From: Lysobacter sp. cf310
Lineage (GTDB): Bacteria > Pseudomonadota > Gammaproteobacteria > Xanthomonadales > Xanthomonadaceae
Reading direction: 5' to 3'
Assembly (NCBI RefSeq): GCF_900114355.1
Contig: NZ_FOSS01000002.1
Span: 851,277-915,276 of the forward strand
DNA length: 64,000 nt
The notes beneath the pieces are model-generated. The model ran no database searches. It was not told the origin of the DNA and was given only the letters and a program-made list of their open reading frames with translations. Made by a program: the position numbers and the translations under genes. Below are positions 11,649 through 19,921 of this stretch, piece by piece. Within the stretch, counting starts at the first letter, position 1. Each line of letters starts with the position of its first letter.

Positions 11649-12632
11649 ATGAACGCACTGCCCGACAGCCTGAGCACCCATCGCGTGCGCACCCACCCCG
11701 ATGCCGAAGCCGCGGTGCGCGCGGTCAGCGTAGGGGCGGTGGTCTGGGAGCCGGTGCGCTCGGTGTGGTTCAGCGCCATGGTGCTGGGCGCGATCGTCGG
11801 CGGGGCTTGGCACTTCAGCTGGTCGGCCCTGGCCCTGTTCGCGCTCAGCACCGCGACCGTGCTGCTGCTCGGCCACTCGCTGGGCATGCACCGCAAGCTG
11901 ATCCACGACAGCTACGACTGCCCGAAGTGGCTGGAGTACCTGCTGGTCTACTGCGGCGTGCAGGTCGGTCTGGCCGGGCCTTTGGGCCTGGTGCGCACCC
12001 ACGACCTGCGCGACTACGCCCAGCGCCTGCCGCATTGCCACGACTACCTCGCCCATCGGCAGCCGTTCCTGATCGACGCCTGGTGGCAGCTGCACTGCGA
12101 GCTGCGGCTGGCCGATCCGCCGCCGATCGCGATCGAGGCGCGCATCGCCGACGATCCGTTCTATCGCTTCCTGCAGCGCAGCTGGATGGCCCAACACCTG
12201 CCCTGGGCGCTGCTGTTCTTCGCCCTGGGCGGTTGGGGCTGGGTGTTCTGGGGCGTGTGCGCACGCGTGAGCGCGGGCGTGTTCGGGCACTGGCTGATCG
12301 GCTACTTCGCCCATAACCATGGCGGCATGCACCACGAAGTGCGCGGCGCCGCGGTGCAGGGCCACAACGTGCGCTTCGCCTCGCTGCTGACCATGGGCGA
12401 GAGCTGGCACAACAACCATCATGCGTTCCCGGGCTCGGCGCGTTTGGGGCTGTATCCGGGCGAATGGGATCCGGGCTGGTGGACGCTGCGCGCGTTGGCG
12501 CGTGTCGGCCTGGTCGCTCGCCTGCGCGAGCCCGCCGACCTGCCGCCGCGTCCGGAGCTGCACCGGCTGCCGGAGCCCGCGGCCACGCCCTGCGCGTTCT
12601 GCCAGGGTCTGCGCGCGCGGGGGCTGTCATGA
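11649..12632 (+). CDS. Acyl-CoA (fatty acid) desaturase
   Basis: A 327-aa membrane di-iron desaturase of the stearoyl-CoA/delta-9 type. His clusters: HSLGMH (76-81), HNHGGMHH (222-229) and ESWHNNHHAFPGSA (252-264), the last being the canonical GExxHNxHH end. The middle box, normally HRxHH, reads RTHDLRDYAQ (117-126), a clear departure. Two hydrophobic hairpins flank the boxes. The family introduces a double bond into membrane acyl chains with electrons from a reductase that is not encoded nearby. AGGGGA lies 9 nt before the ATG at 11649. The stop overlaps the next ATG (ATGA), so coupled translation with the SRPBCC membrane protein is likely. A 20-bp box and a TTGACA element lie upstream. Confidence 0.88.
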   Translation: MNALPDSLSTHRVRTHPDAEAAVRAVSVGAVVWEPVRSVWFSAMVLGAIVGGAWHFSWSALALFALSTATVLLLGHSLGMHRKLIHDSYDCPKWLEYLLVYCGVQVGLAGPLGLVRTHDLRDYAQRLPHCHDYLAHRQPFLIDAWWQLHCELRLADPPPIAIEARIADDPFYRFLQRSWMAQHLPWALLFFALGGWGWVFWGVCARVSAGVFGHWLIGYFAHNHGGMHHEVRGAAVQGHNVRFASLLTMGESWHNNHHAFPGSARLGLYPGEWDPGWWTLRALARVGLVARLREPADLPPRPELHRLPEPAATPCAFCQGLRARGLS

Positions 12633-13630
12633 GCGCGGCGCCGGGCAAGCGCGTTCGCTGGCTGTACGGCAACTGGCTGTGGCCGCTGCTGTGCGGCGTG
12701 CTGGTCGGCCTGGGCTTGCGCCTGATCTTCAGCGCGGACGCCGGCAATCCCTACACGCCCATGCTGATTTCGTTCCTGCTGCTCGCACCCTTCCTGGTCG
12801 GCATGGTCGCCGTCTATGTGGTCGAACGCCAGGCACGCAAAGGCTGGGGCTTCCACTTCGGCATGGGCGCGCTCGCCAATGCGTTCTTCGTGGCCGGGAC
12901 CCTGGTCATGGGCCTGGAGGGCGCGATCTGCGCCATCGTCGCACTCCCTCTGTTCGCGGTCATCGGCGCATTCGGCGGCTTGTGCATGGGCCTGATCTGC
13001 CGCCTGACCCGACGGCCGAGCCACTCGCTATACGGCGTCGCCTTGCTGCCGTTGGTATTGGGCGCCCTCGAGAACCCGCATCCGCAAGGTCGCATCGAAC
13101 GCATCGAGCGGCAGGTCTTCATCGCCGCCTCGCCCGAAACCGTCTGGCGCCAGTTGATGACCGCCGACGCGATCCGCCCGGACGAAGTCGATACCGCCTG
13201 GACCTACCGCATCGGCGTGCCCAAGCCCCTGGCCGGCATCGTGCGCCAGACGCCGACCGGCCTGGTGCGCGACGTGCGCATGGGCAAAGGCATCCATTTC
13301 CAGCAGATGTCGAGCGACTGGCAGCCGCAGCGCTATGTGAAATGGCAGTACCACTTCGATGCCGATTCGGTGCCCGCCGGCGCGCTCGACGATCACGTAC
13401 GCATCGGCGGCGAATACTTCGACCTGCTCGACACCGCCTACACCCTGACCCCGCGCGACGGCGGCACCCAGCTGGCGATGCGTTTGGACTACCGCGTCAG
13501 CACCGCCTTCGACTGGTACGCCGCGCCGCTGGGGCGCTGGCTGCTGGGCGGCCAGAGCGAGACCCTGCTGTCGTTCTATCGGCGCCGCGCCGAAGCCGGC
13601 CATCGCCCGGCCGCGCCGCCGCCCGGCTGA
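12629..13630 (+). CDS. Membrane protein with C-terminal SRPBCC-type lipid-binding domain
   Basis: A 333-aa protein. Five hydrophobic helices cover roughly residues 15-160; the C-terminal half (from about 165, RIERQVFIAASPETVWRQLM) begins like a START/SRPBCC (polyketide cyclase) domain and ends with a long amphipathic helix (SETLLSFYRRRAEA). SRPBCC domains bind lipids or other hydrophobic ligands. Its ATG overlaps the stop of the desaturase by 4 nt, so the two proteins are produced together; a role in presenting or sensing the lipid product is inferred from that. The enzymatic activity, if any, is unknown. Confidence 0.75.
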   Translation: MSAAPGKRVRWLYGNWLWPLLCGVLVGLGLRLIFSADAGNPYTPMLISFLLLAPFLVGMVAVYVVERQARKGWGFHFGMGALANAFFVAGTLVMGLEGAICAIVALPLFAVIGAFGGLCMGLICRLTRRPSHSLYGVALLPLVLGALENPHPQGRIERIERQVFIAASPETVWRQLMTADAIRPDEVDTAWTYRIGVPKPLAGIVRQTPTGLVRDVRMGKGIHFQQMSSDWQPQRYVKWQYHFDADSVPAGALDDHVRIGGEYFDLLDTAYTLTPRDGGTQLAMRLDYRVSTAFDWYAAPLGRWLLGGQSETLLSFYRRRAEAGHRPAAPPPG

Positions 13631-13746
13631 CCGCCCCGCCCTCGGTCGCGCCCGGCTGTGATGTTTCGCCCCTCCCCGCGAATCATGTGTTCGACTAGGG
13701 CGGAAGCGGCGGCATCGGCATGAAGGGTTTGGAGGGGTCGGTCGGC

Positions 13747-14244
13747 ATGGACAACGCACGGCAACGCTTCGGCGAACTGCTGGATGCGCATCGCAAGATC
13801 GTCTTCAAGGTCGGCAATACCTATTGCCGGCACCCCGACGATCGCGCCGACCTGGCCCAGGAGATCGCGACCCAGCTGTGGCGCGCCTATCCCGGCTACG
13901 ACCCGTCGCGGCCGTTCTCGACCTGGATGTACCGGATCGCGCTGAACGTGGCGATCTCGTTCGTGCGCAGCGACGGCCCGCGCCAGCGCAACGCGGTGCC
14001 GCTGGACGAGGACCTGCACGAGCTCGCCGACGAATCCGCCGGCGACCACGAAAGCGCGCAGCGCGTGCGCGACCTGCACCGCTTCATCGGCCAACTGGAA
14101 CCGCTCAACCGCGCCTTGCTGCTGCTCTACCTGGAAGACCGCAGCTACCGCGAGATCGCCGAGGTGCTCGGCATCAGCGAAACCAATGTGGCCACAAAGA
14201 TCAGCCGCCTCAAACAACGCATCCGCAGCGAAATGCCGGACTGA
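13747..14244 (+). CDS. ECF-type sigma factor
   Basis: A 165-aa sigma-70 family protein with sigma region 2 (DDRADLAQEIATQLWRAYPG and FSTWMYRIALNVAISFVR) and region 4 (YLEDRSYREIAEVLGISETN followed by a KISRLKQRIRSEM helix). Regions 1 and 3 are absent, as in ECF sigmas. GGAGGGG about 10 nt upstream supports the start at 13747; another ATG lies at 13720. The next gene (14288) encodes a four-helix membrane protein in the same direction, which takes the usual place of the anti-sigma factor. What activates the sigma and which promoters it reads are unknown. Confidence 0.9.
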   Translation: MDNARQRFGELLDAHRKIVFKVGNTYCRHPDDRADLAQEIATQLWRAYPGYDPSRPFSTWMYRIALNVAISFVRSDGPRQRNAVPLDEDLHELADESAGDHESAQRVRDLHRFIGQLEPLNRALLLLYLEDRSYREIAEVLGISETNVATKISRLKQRIRSEMPD

Positions 14245-14287
14245 CGGCGGCGCACGCATCCCTTTCCACCACGCGGCACACGACACG

Positions 14288-14962
14288 ATGAGCGCAACGA
14301 CGATGGAACTAGACGACCTCAAACAAGCCTGGCAAGACCTCGACCGCAAACTCGAGCGCCAGCACGCCATGGACCTGCTGCGCTTCCGCGAAGAACGCGG
14401 CAAGCGCCTGAAATCCGGCCTGTGGCCGCTGGTTCTGGGCCAGGGCCTGCAGATGCTGATCGGGCTGGCGGTGCTGCTGCTGGGCGTGGATTTCTGGACC
14501 AGCCACCGCGACGTCACCCACCTGTTCGTATGCGGCCTGATCCTGCACGTCTACGGCGTGGCCCTGATCGCCTGCGGCGGCATGGTGCAGGCCATGATCG
14601 CGGCGGTGGACTACTCGGCGCCGGTGCTGGAGATCCAGAAACGCCTGGCGCGGCTGCGCAAGTTCTACGTGCGCACCGGCATGGTCGTGGGCCTGGCCTG
14701 GTGGCTGATCTGGATGCCGTTCATGACGGTGGTCTTCATGGTGCTGTTCGGCGCGGACCTGTACCTCAATGCGCCGTCGGTGTTCGTGATCGGCGGCGCG
14801 ATCGGCGTCGTCGGTCTGCTCGCGACCTGGTGGTTCCACCACTGGTCGCGCCACCCCAGCCGGCCGCGCCTGGCCAAGGCCATGGAAGACAGCATCACCG
14901 GCCGCAGCCTGCGCCGCGCCCAGGCGATCGCCGAGGAGATCGCGCGCTTCGAGCGCGACTGA
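14288..14962 (+). CDS. Four-helix membrane protein paired with the sigma factor
   Basis: A 224-aa protein: a cytosolic N-terminus of about 45 residues (MELDDLKQAWQDLDRKLERQ) precedes four transmembrane helices and a charged cytosolic tail (RSLRRAQAIAEEIARFERD). The N-terminal helix before the membrane is where anti-sigma domains sit, but no zinc-binding HxxxCxxC motif is present. Its position 43 bp after an ECF sigma gene suggests that it sequesters or senses for that factor (inference). The operon ends at the terminator near 15041. Confidence 0.75.
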   Translation: MSATTMELDDLKQAWQDLDRKLERQHAMDLLRFREERGKRLKSGLWPLVLGQGLQMLIGLAVLLLGVDFWTSHRDVTHLFVCGLILHVYGVALIACGGMVQAMIAAVDYSAPVLEIQKRLARLRKFYVRTGMVVGLAWWLIWMPFMTVVFMVLFGADLYLNAPSVFVIGGAIGVVGLLATWWFHHWSRHPSRPRLAKAMEDSITGRSLRRAQAIAEEIARFERD

Positions 14963-15040
14963 AATCAGGGCCGCCGGCGCATCGCGCGCCGACCTCGATC
15001 GAATGCAAGAACGCGCCGCGACCGCGGCGCCATTCCCCCA

Positions 15041-15067
15041 GCGGCCGGCTCAACCGGCCGCTTTTTT
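15041..15067 (+). terminator. Intrinsic terminator of the sigma-factor operon
   Basis: GCGGCCGG / CCGGCCGC forms an 8-bp stem with a CTCAA loop and is followed by TTTTTT on the plus strand. It overlaps the last codons of the convergent ArsR gene. Confidence 0.85.
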
Positions 15068-15364
15068 CGCGCGCCGGCTCTCGCGCTTGAGCGGGCCGCC
15101 GACCGGGCAGATCTCGAACGCGAACTGGGTCAGGGTGTTGACCAGGTTGTCGGGCACCAGCTTGTAGACCACGAACTGCCCGCGCCGCTCGCTGGAAATC
15201 AGGCCGGCATTGACCAGCACCGACAGGTGGCGCGAGACCGCCGGCGCGCTCATGTTGAAGCGCGCGGCGATGTCGCCGGCCGGCAGTTCCTGCTCGGACA
15301 GATAGGCCAGAATCTGCCGCCGCGGCGTGGACGCCAGCGCCTCGAAGATCTTGTCCTGTTTCAT
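15050..15364 (-). CDS. ArsR-type winged-helix repressor without metal site
   Basis: A 104-aa ArsR/SmtB-fold regulator: MKQDKIFEALASTPRRQILA at the start, recognition helix MSAPAVSRHLSVLVNAGLI (residues 38-56), then the beta-wing SSERRGQFVVYKL. Only one Cys is present (C86, EICPVGGP), so the classical metal sites are missing; it is closer to the SdpR/NolR-like group of metal-independent members. It reads in the same direction as the three-TM gene at 15598-16038 but has 233 bp in between. The two copies of a 20-bp palindromic box in this window, in front of a desaturase and of its neighbour, are the natural candidates for its operators (inference). Confidence 0.9.
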   Translation of the reverse strand: MKQDKIFEALASTPRRQILAYLSEQELPAGDIAARFNMSAPAVSRHLSVLVNAGLISSERRGQFVVYKLVPDNLVNTLTQFAFEICPVGGPLKRESRRAKKAAG

Positions 15365-15530
15365 AACTGCGCGCTCATGGCTGGTCTTTCAGAGTCGGAA
15401 CGACGGCGGCCCGCGAGGGCCGGGACACATGGACAGTGGCCTGCGAGAACATCATAGCCTTCCGCGCCACGCCGGTATGAGCGTGGGCGAAACCGGCCGC
15501 GCGCTGCGGCCGGGAGCCGCACGCGCGAAG

Positions 15531-15560
15531 GCCGCGGCGGGTGCCTGCACCCGTCGCGGC
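15531..15560. repeat. Near-perfect 30-nt palindrome between membrane protein and arsR-type gene
   Basis: GCCGCGGCGGGTGC and GCACCCGTCGCGGC pair over 14 positions with one G-T wobble around a 2-nt CT turn. It lies between the stop of the 15598-16038 gene and the ArsR gene and could limit read-through between them. No T-run follows on the minus strand. Confidence 0.5.
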
Positions 15561-15597
15561 CCGGACTTGCGGCGCGATTGCGCGGCGCAAGCCGACC

Positions 15598-16038
15598 TCA
15601 ACCGCGACCCGGCAGCGGCGGCGGCGCGCCACGCGCGGCGGCTTCGGCGACCCGCTCTTCGTAGCGCTGCTCGTTCATCCAGCCCGACACCACCCGGCCG
15701 TAGCGCGAAATCATCATCATGTTGAAGAAGTGCATGGCGCCCAGCATCAGCACCGACACGCCGATCTTGCTGCCGATATGAGCGATCGGGTTGCTGAGCA
15801 GGGCGTCGGCGTTCCAGCCGTCCAGGCGGATCGCGATCACGCCGATGTTGATCAGATAGAAGCCCACCACCAGCAGATGGTTGGTGGACTTGGCCAGGAC
15901 TTCGTTCTGGCCGAAGCACATCACCAGGAACACCTCGCCGTTGCGCGACAGGGTGCGGGCCACCCAGATCGTCATGGCGACGGAGATGGCCAGGTAGGCG
16001 AGCAGGCCGACTTGGGTGACTAGGGCTTCATCGATCAT
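15598..16038 (-). CDS. Three-helix membrane protein, candidate member of the lipid regulon
   Basis: A 146-aa protein with three hydrophobic helices (LLAYLAISVAMTIWVARTL, LLVVGFYLINIGVIAIRL, IGVSVLMLGAMHFFNMMMIS) and a short charged tail. No known motif is visible; a conserved-looking MCFGQNEVLAKSTNH lies in the first loop. The start is ATG at 16038. Directly upstream lie an AT-rich segment with the second copy of the 20-bp box (34-53 bp before the ATG) and a TTGACT at 16105-16110. The same box precedes the acyl-CoA desaturase, which suggests co-regulation by the nearby ArsR-type repressor. Function unknown. Confidence 0.75.
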   Translation of the reverse strand: MIDEALVTQVGLLAYLAISVAMTIWVARTLSRNGEVFLVMCFGQNEVLAKSTNHLLVVGFYLINIGVIAIRLDGWNADALLSNPIAHIGSKIGVSVLMLGAMHFFNMMMISRYGRVVSGWMNEQRYEERVAEAAARGAPPPLPGRG

Positions 16039-16071
16039 GGCGGTGCACCTCTATGGTTTAGTCATTTGCTT

Positions 16072-16091
16072 ATTTAACTAATATGCTAAAT
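16072..16091 (-). promoter_or_regulatory. 20-bp operator-like box, copy 2
   Basis: On the minus strand this reads ATTTAGCATATTAGTTAAAT, identical to the box at 11565-11584 at 19 of 20 positions and in the same orientation relative to its gene. TTGACT lies 13 bp upstream, so the box covers the -10 region. It is inferred to be a repressor site. Confidence 0.7.
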
Positions 16092-16334
16092 CAATCGCGC
16101 ACGAAGTCAAGCGCCGTTCGTCGGCGTGCGCCAGGCCGAGAGGCCGGGCCGCGGGCATCGAGGAAGCGAAGCGCCGGTCGGGGCGGGAGCGTGGGGGCGG
16201 TACGCGAGGGAATGCGTCGAAACGCCAGGGCGCCCGCTGCGGGCGGCGACGCCCGCCGGATCGGTCACGGCGGGGCGTCGAGGGCAGGACGTCGCGCGCT
16301 GCGGACGCCCTGCCCGGTATTGCCTAGGCGCGGA

Positions 16335-17354
16335 TCAGGCCCGCGCGCGCTTCGGAAAACCGACCATGCGCTTGAGGTCTTCGTCCCACAGCTTCAGTCG
16401 CGCGCACTTCAGGCTGGACCACAGGGTCAGCTTGGGCGCGGCCTGCAGCAGCGGGCTGGACTCGTAGGCCTCGCGCAGACGGTAGTTGGGGATGCGGCTG
16501 GCGAGGTGGTGGATGTGGTGGTAACCGATATTGCCGGTGAACCAATGCATCACCCGCGGCAGGTCGTAGAACGAGCTGCCGGCGATCGCGGCCTCGTGCG
16601 AGTTCCAGTCGTCCTTACGGGTCCAGTAGGCGTCCTCGAAGGTGTGCTGCACATAGAACAGCCACACGCCCATCGCGCCGGCCAGCAGCACGATCGGCAG
16701 GTGCACCAGCAGCACGGTATGCCAGCCGATGGTGAAGCCCATCGCGACGAAGGCCACGATCAGCATCAGGTTGTTGAGCAGCACGCTCGCCCATTCCTTC
16801 TTCCAGGTGAAGGGCAGGTCGAACGGGAAGCGGTGCTTGAGCACGAACTGGTACAGCGGGCCGATGCCCAGCAGCACCGGCGTGCTGCGATAGAAGCGGT
16901 AGCTCATGCGGCCCAGCCAGGAACGCGCGCGGTACTCGGCGACGGTCAGGGTCTCGATGTCGCCCATCTCGCGGCGGTCGAGGTTGCCCGAGGTGCCGTG
17001 GTGCACGGCGTGGGTCTTCTTCCAGTAACCGTAGGGGAACAGGGTCACCAGACCCAGGCAGCGACCGACGAGATCGTTGGCGCGGCTGCTGGCGAAGAAC
17101 GAGCCGTGCCCGCAGTCGTGCTGGATGATGAAGATGCGCACGTACAGGCCGGCGGCGGGCAGCGACAGCAGCAGCGTCCAACCGTAGCCCCATTGCGCGA
17201 CCACGCTCCAGGCCATCAGGGTCCAGAGTGCGGCGAACGGAACCAGGGTGTTGATCAGTTGCCAGACCGCCCGTCCCAGGTGCGGCTTGGCGAAGCGCGC
17301 GCACAGTTGGCGCAGGTTGGTTACGGCGGCGTGCGATTCGTCTGCGGCGCTCAA
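16335..17354 (-). CDS. Membrane fatty acid desaturase (FADS type)
   Basis: A 339-aa membrane desaturase of the delta-12/omega-3-like class. The three His boxes are HDCGH (79-83), HAVHH (115-119) and a late [17 protein letters not shown]. Four to six hydrophobic helices separate them. Such enzymes desaturate phospholipid-linked acyl chains. The start is TTG at 17354, with GGAG about 10 nt before it; no ATG falls before the first helix. It is unrelated to the desaturase at 11649 and lacks the 20-bp box. The region 16092-16334 downstream holds nothing recognised. Confidence 0.88.
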   Translation of the reverse strand: MSAADESHAAVTNLRQLCARFAKPHLGRAVWQLINTLVPFAALWTLMAWSVVAQWGYGWTLLLSLPAAGLYVRIFIIQHDCGHGSFFASSRANDLVGRCLGLVTLFPYGYWKKTHAVHHGTSGNLDRREMGDIETLTVAEYRARSWLGRMSYRFYRSTPVLLGIGPLYQFVLKHRFPFDLPFTWKKEWASVLLNNLMLIVAFVAMGFTIGWHTVLLVHLPIVLLAGAMGVWLFYVQHTFEDAYWTRKDDWNSHEAAIAGSSFYDLPRVMHWFTGNIGYHHIHHLASRIPNYRLREAYESSPLLQAAPKLTLWSSLKCARLKLWDEDLKRMVGFPKRARA

Positions 17355-17481
17355 GCGGATTCTCCAGGGGAAGACCCATTGTCGGCGTCGCTACGTGTCC
17401 TAGCAATGACGTTCGTTGGCGTATGGTTGTGATGGCCATTCAGATTCGCGGCGCCGGCGCGATCGCCGCTACCCTATCGGC

Positions 17482-17745
17482 ATGGCCGTTTGGCACGTCT
17501 ACCTCATCGAATGCCGCGACGGCAGCGTCTACACCGGGATCGCGGTCGACGTGGACCGCCGCTACGCCCAGCACGCGGCCGGCAAAGGCGCCCGCTACAC
17601 CCGCTCGCACCCGCCCCTGCGACTGCTGACCAGCTTCGCCTACCCCGACCGCTCGACCGCCTTGCGCGCGGAATACGCGATCAAGCAGCTCAGCCCCGAG
17701 CGCAAACGCGCCCTCGGCGCCGGCGCCCAGGCACCGCCGGCCTGA
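17482..17745 (+). CDS. GIY-YIG domain protein (UPF0213 type)
   Basis: An 87-aa single-domain GIY-YIG protein: HVYLIECRDGSVYTGIAVDV gives the two GIY-YIG strands, followed by RRYAQHAAGKGARYTR with the conserved Arg/His helix and an AEYAIKQLSPERKRALG end. The family contains Slx1-like nucleases; stand-alone bacterial members of this length have no proven substrate. The ATG at 17482 is preferred because the domain starts at once. Divergent from the FADS desaturase gene; the hexamer array begins 180 bp downstream. Confidence 0.88.
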   Translation: MAVWHVYLIECRDGSVYTGIAVDVDRRYAQHAAGKGARYTRSHPPLRLLTSFAYPDRSTALRAEYAIKQLSPERKRALGAGAQAPPA

Positions 17746-17924
17746 ACCTGGACCTGAACCGAACAGGGCCACGCGCCGGCGCGAGCCGGCCGTGCTCTAC
17801 GGCCGCGGCTAGCGCCCCCGTCGTCGCGACCACGCGCTGAAGCCCCGGGCCCTCCCTTCGGGGATGGCAGCAAAAAGCAGGACCGAGCTGCACCAGTGGC
17901 CGTTGCCGCGCCCATTATTCCGAT

Positions 17925-18300
<376 letters not shown>

Positions 18301-18330
18301 GAACCGAGCCGACGAAGCAACAGCAAAAGC

Positions 18331-18372
18331 AAATCCTCCCCAACCCTCCTTTTACAAAGGAGGAGCTAGGAG
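18331..18372. repeat. Short dispersed hairpin (AAATCCTCCCC...CTCCTTT/AAAGGAG)
   Basis: An AAATCCTCCCC lead is followed by CTCCTTTTACAAAGGAG, a small stem-loop. The same plan (lead plus C-run/G-run stem) occurs at 58995-59030. This suggests a short interspersed element. Confidence 0.55.
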
Positions 18373-18394
18373 CAAGAGCTTGCTAGTGTTCAGC

Positions 18395-18452
18395 CCTGCA
18401 CGAACCTGCGGTTCGTAAGCCGCACGGCTTCACCCTTTTCCAAAGGAGGGAG
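18395..18452. repeat. ACGAACC-TGC-GGTTCGT hairpin repeat, copy 1
   Basis: A 7-bp stem with a TGC loop followed by AAGCCGCACGGCTTCACCC and AAAGGAGGGAG. Similar copies lie at 43637-43697 and 43741-43806. In the third copy the stem reads ACGAATC/GATTCGT, a compensated C-G to T-A change. Confidence 0.65.
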
Positions 18453-18489
18453 TCAAAAGCAAACGAGCGAATCAAAGACGAAGGCGGAC

Positions 18490-19488
18490 TTACGCGCGGG
18501 AAGACGCATTAGGAATCAACACGATCTTCCCCGCCCGCTCCCCCGCGGCCGCCGCCGCAACCGCCTGCCTGATCTGATCGATCCCGTAAGTCGCCTGCAC
18601 CCGCGCATGCAACCTGCCCTGCGCGATCAAACCCGCCAACTCCGCGAACAAGGCCGCCCGCCGCTCCTGCGGCGCCGTCCGATACCAGCGCGCCAGCCAG
18701 AACCCGCGCAACGCCACATCGCGGAACACCAGCGAAGCCGGCGACACCGCGCAAGGCTCCCCGCTCATCGCCCCGTAATTGACCACCACCCCACCCTCGC
18801 CCAGACACTGCGCCAGACGCTCCGTCGCCGCCCCGCCCACCGCATCCACGCCCAGCCGGATCGTCGCCCCGCCGGTGACCTCGCGCACCCGTTTGCCCAG
18901 ATCGTCGCCGTCCACCAGCACCGCGTCCGCGCCCAACCCCAGCACGTCCTCGCACGCCGATTCGCGTCGCACCACGTTGAGCGTCTTCAGCCCGCGCAGC
19001 GCCGCCAACTGCACCAGATAACCGCCGACCGCCGAATTGGCCGCGTTCTGGATCACCCACTCGCCCGGCGTCAGATCGACGAATTCGGACAGCAACAGAC
19101 TCGCGGTCGGCGGATTGACCGTGATCATCGACAGCTGCACCGGATCGGCATCGTCCGGCAAGGGCAGCAGCGCGCGCGCATTGACGACCATGTGGGTGGC
19201 CCAGGTGCCGCCGCTGGGCGGCAACAGCACGGTGCGCCCGACCGCGGGTGCGCTCACGTCGTCGGCCAGGGCCAGCACCCGGCCCACGCCTTCGTTGCCG
19301 CCGACCGCCGGCAAGGGCGGCAGCAGCCCGTACTGACCGGTCAGGGTGAGCAGGTCGGAGGGATTGATCGGCGCGGCCAGCACCTCGACCAGGGCCTGCC
19401 CCGGCGCCAGCGCCGGCAGCTCGCTGTCCACCGCTTCGATCACGTCCTGCGGCACCGGACCGCGCGTCGCATACCTGGCCTGCTTCAT
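18490..19488 (-). CDS. Zinc-independent MDR-family oxidoreductase (enoyl reductase-like)
   Basis: A 332-aa medium-chain dehydrogenase/reductase. An ALVEVLAAPINPSDLLTLTG start and VGGNEGVGRVLAL mark the substrate domain; VIQNAANSAVGGYLVQLAAL is the nucleotide-binding turn (AxxSAVG instead of GxGxxG), as in mitochondrial-type 2-enoyl thioester reductases (MECR/Etr1). The zinc ligands of alcohol dehydrogenases are missing. It is therefore probably an NADPH-dependent reductase of enoyl thioesters or quinone-like substrates; the exact substrate is open. GGAGG 11 nt before the ATG at 19488 fixes the start. Confidence 0.85.
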   Translation of the reverse strand: MKQARYATRGPVPQDVIEAVDSELPALAPGQALVEVLAAPINPSDLLTLTGQYGLLPPLPAVGGNEGVGRVLALADDVSAPAVGRTVLLPPSGGTWATHMVVNARALLPLPDDADPVQLSMITVNPPTASLLLSEFVDLTPGEWVIQNAANSAVGGYLVQLAALRGLKTLNVVRRESACEDVLGLGADAVLVDGDDLGKRVREVTGGATIRLGVDAVGGAATERLAQCLGEGGVVVNYGAMSGEPCAVSPASLVFRDVALRGFWLARWYRTAPQERRAALFAELAGLIAQGRLHARVQATYGIDQIRQAVAAAAAGERAGKIVLIPNASSRA

Positions 19489-19608
19489 GGCCGCATCCTC
19501 CAGTGATCGCCCGTCGCGGGCCGGAACGCCCACGTTACCGCGCTCGTGCGGCTTGCGCGCGGACGCCCGCGCTGCGACCCTGCCCGTCGTTCTCCACGCG
19601 CCGGTGCC

Positions 19609-19830
19609 ATGTCCCCGATCGAATTCGAACTCGACCGCGATCACGTCGAACTCAACCAGCTGCTGAAGCTGGTCGGCCTCGCCCATAGCGGCGGCACCGG
19701 TAAGGCCATCGTCGCCAGCGGCGCGGTCACCGTCGACGGCCAGGTCGAGCTGCGCAAGACCTGCAAGATCCACGCCGGCCAGATCGTGCGCCTGCAGGGC
19801 GTGGAAATCCGGGTGATCGCGCCGCGCTGA
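19609..19830 (+). CDS. S4-domain RNA-binding protein (YbcJ-like)
   Basis: A 73-aa protein consisting of one S4 domain: ELNQLLKLVGLAHSGGTGKA then IVASGAVTVDGQVELRKTCK and GQIVRLQGVEIRVI. E. coli YbcJ and B. subtilis YaaA relatives bind RNA and are linked to ribosome assembly. The ATG at 19609 follows no strong ribosome site, but it gives the family's usual N-terminus; the frame is open upstream with an atypical Arg-rich stretch. It stands between the oxidoreductase and the CPBP protease gene. Confidence 0.88.
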   Translation: MSPIEFELDRDHVELNQLLKLVGLAHSGGTGKAIVASGAVTVDGQVELRKTCKIHAGQIVRLQGVEIRVIAPR

Positions 19831-19921
19831 GGCGCCGATTCGGCACGCCGATCGCCCCCTGACTTTGGTTGGGCGACGAACGGCAGCGGACCCGGCGACG
19901 GCCATCGCGCACCATGCGCCG

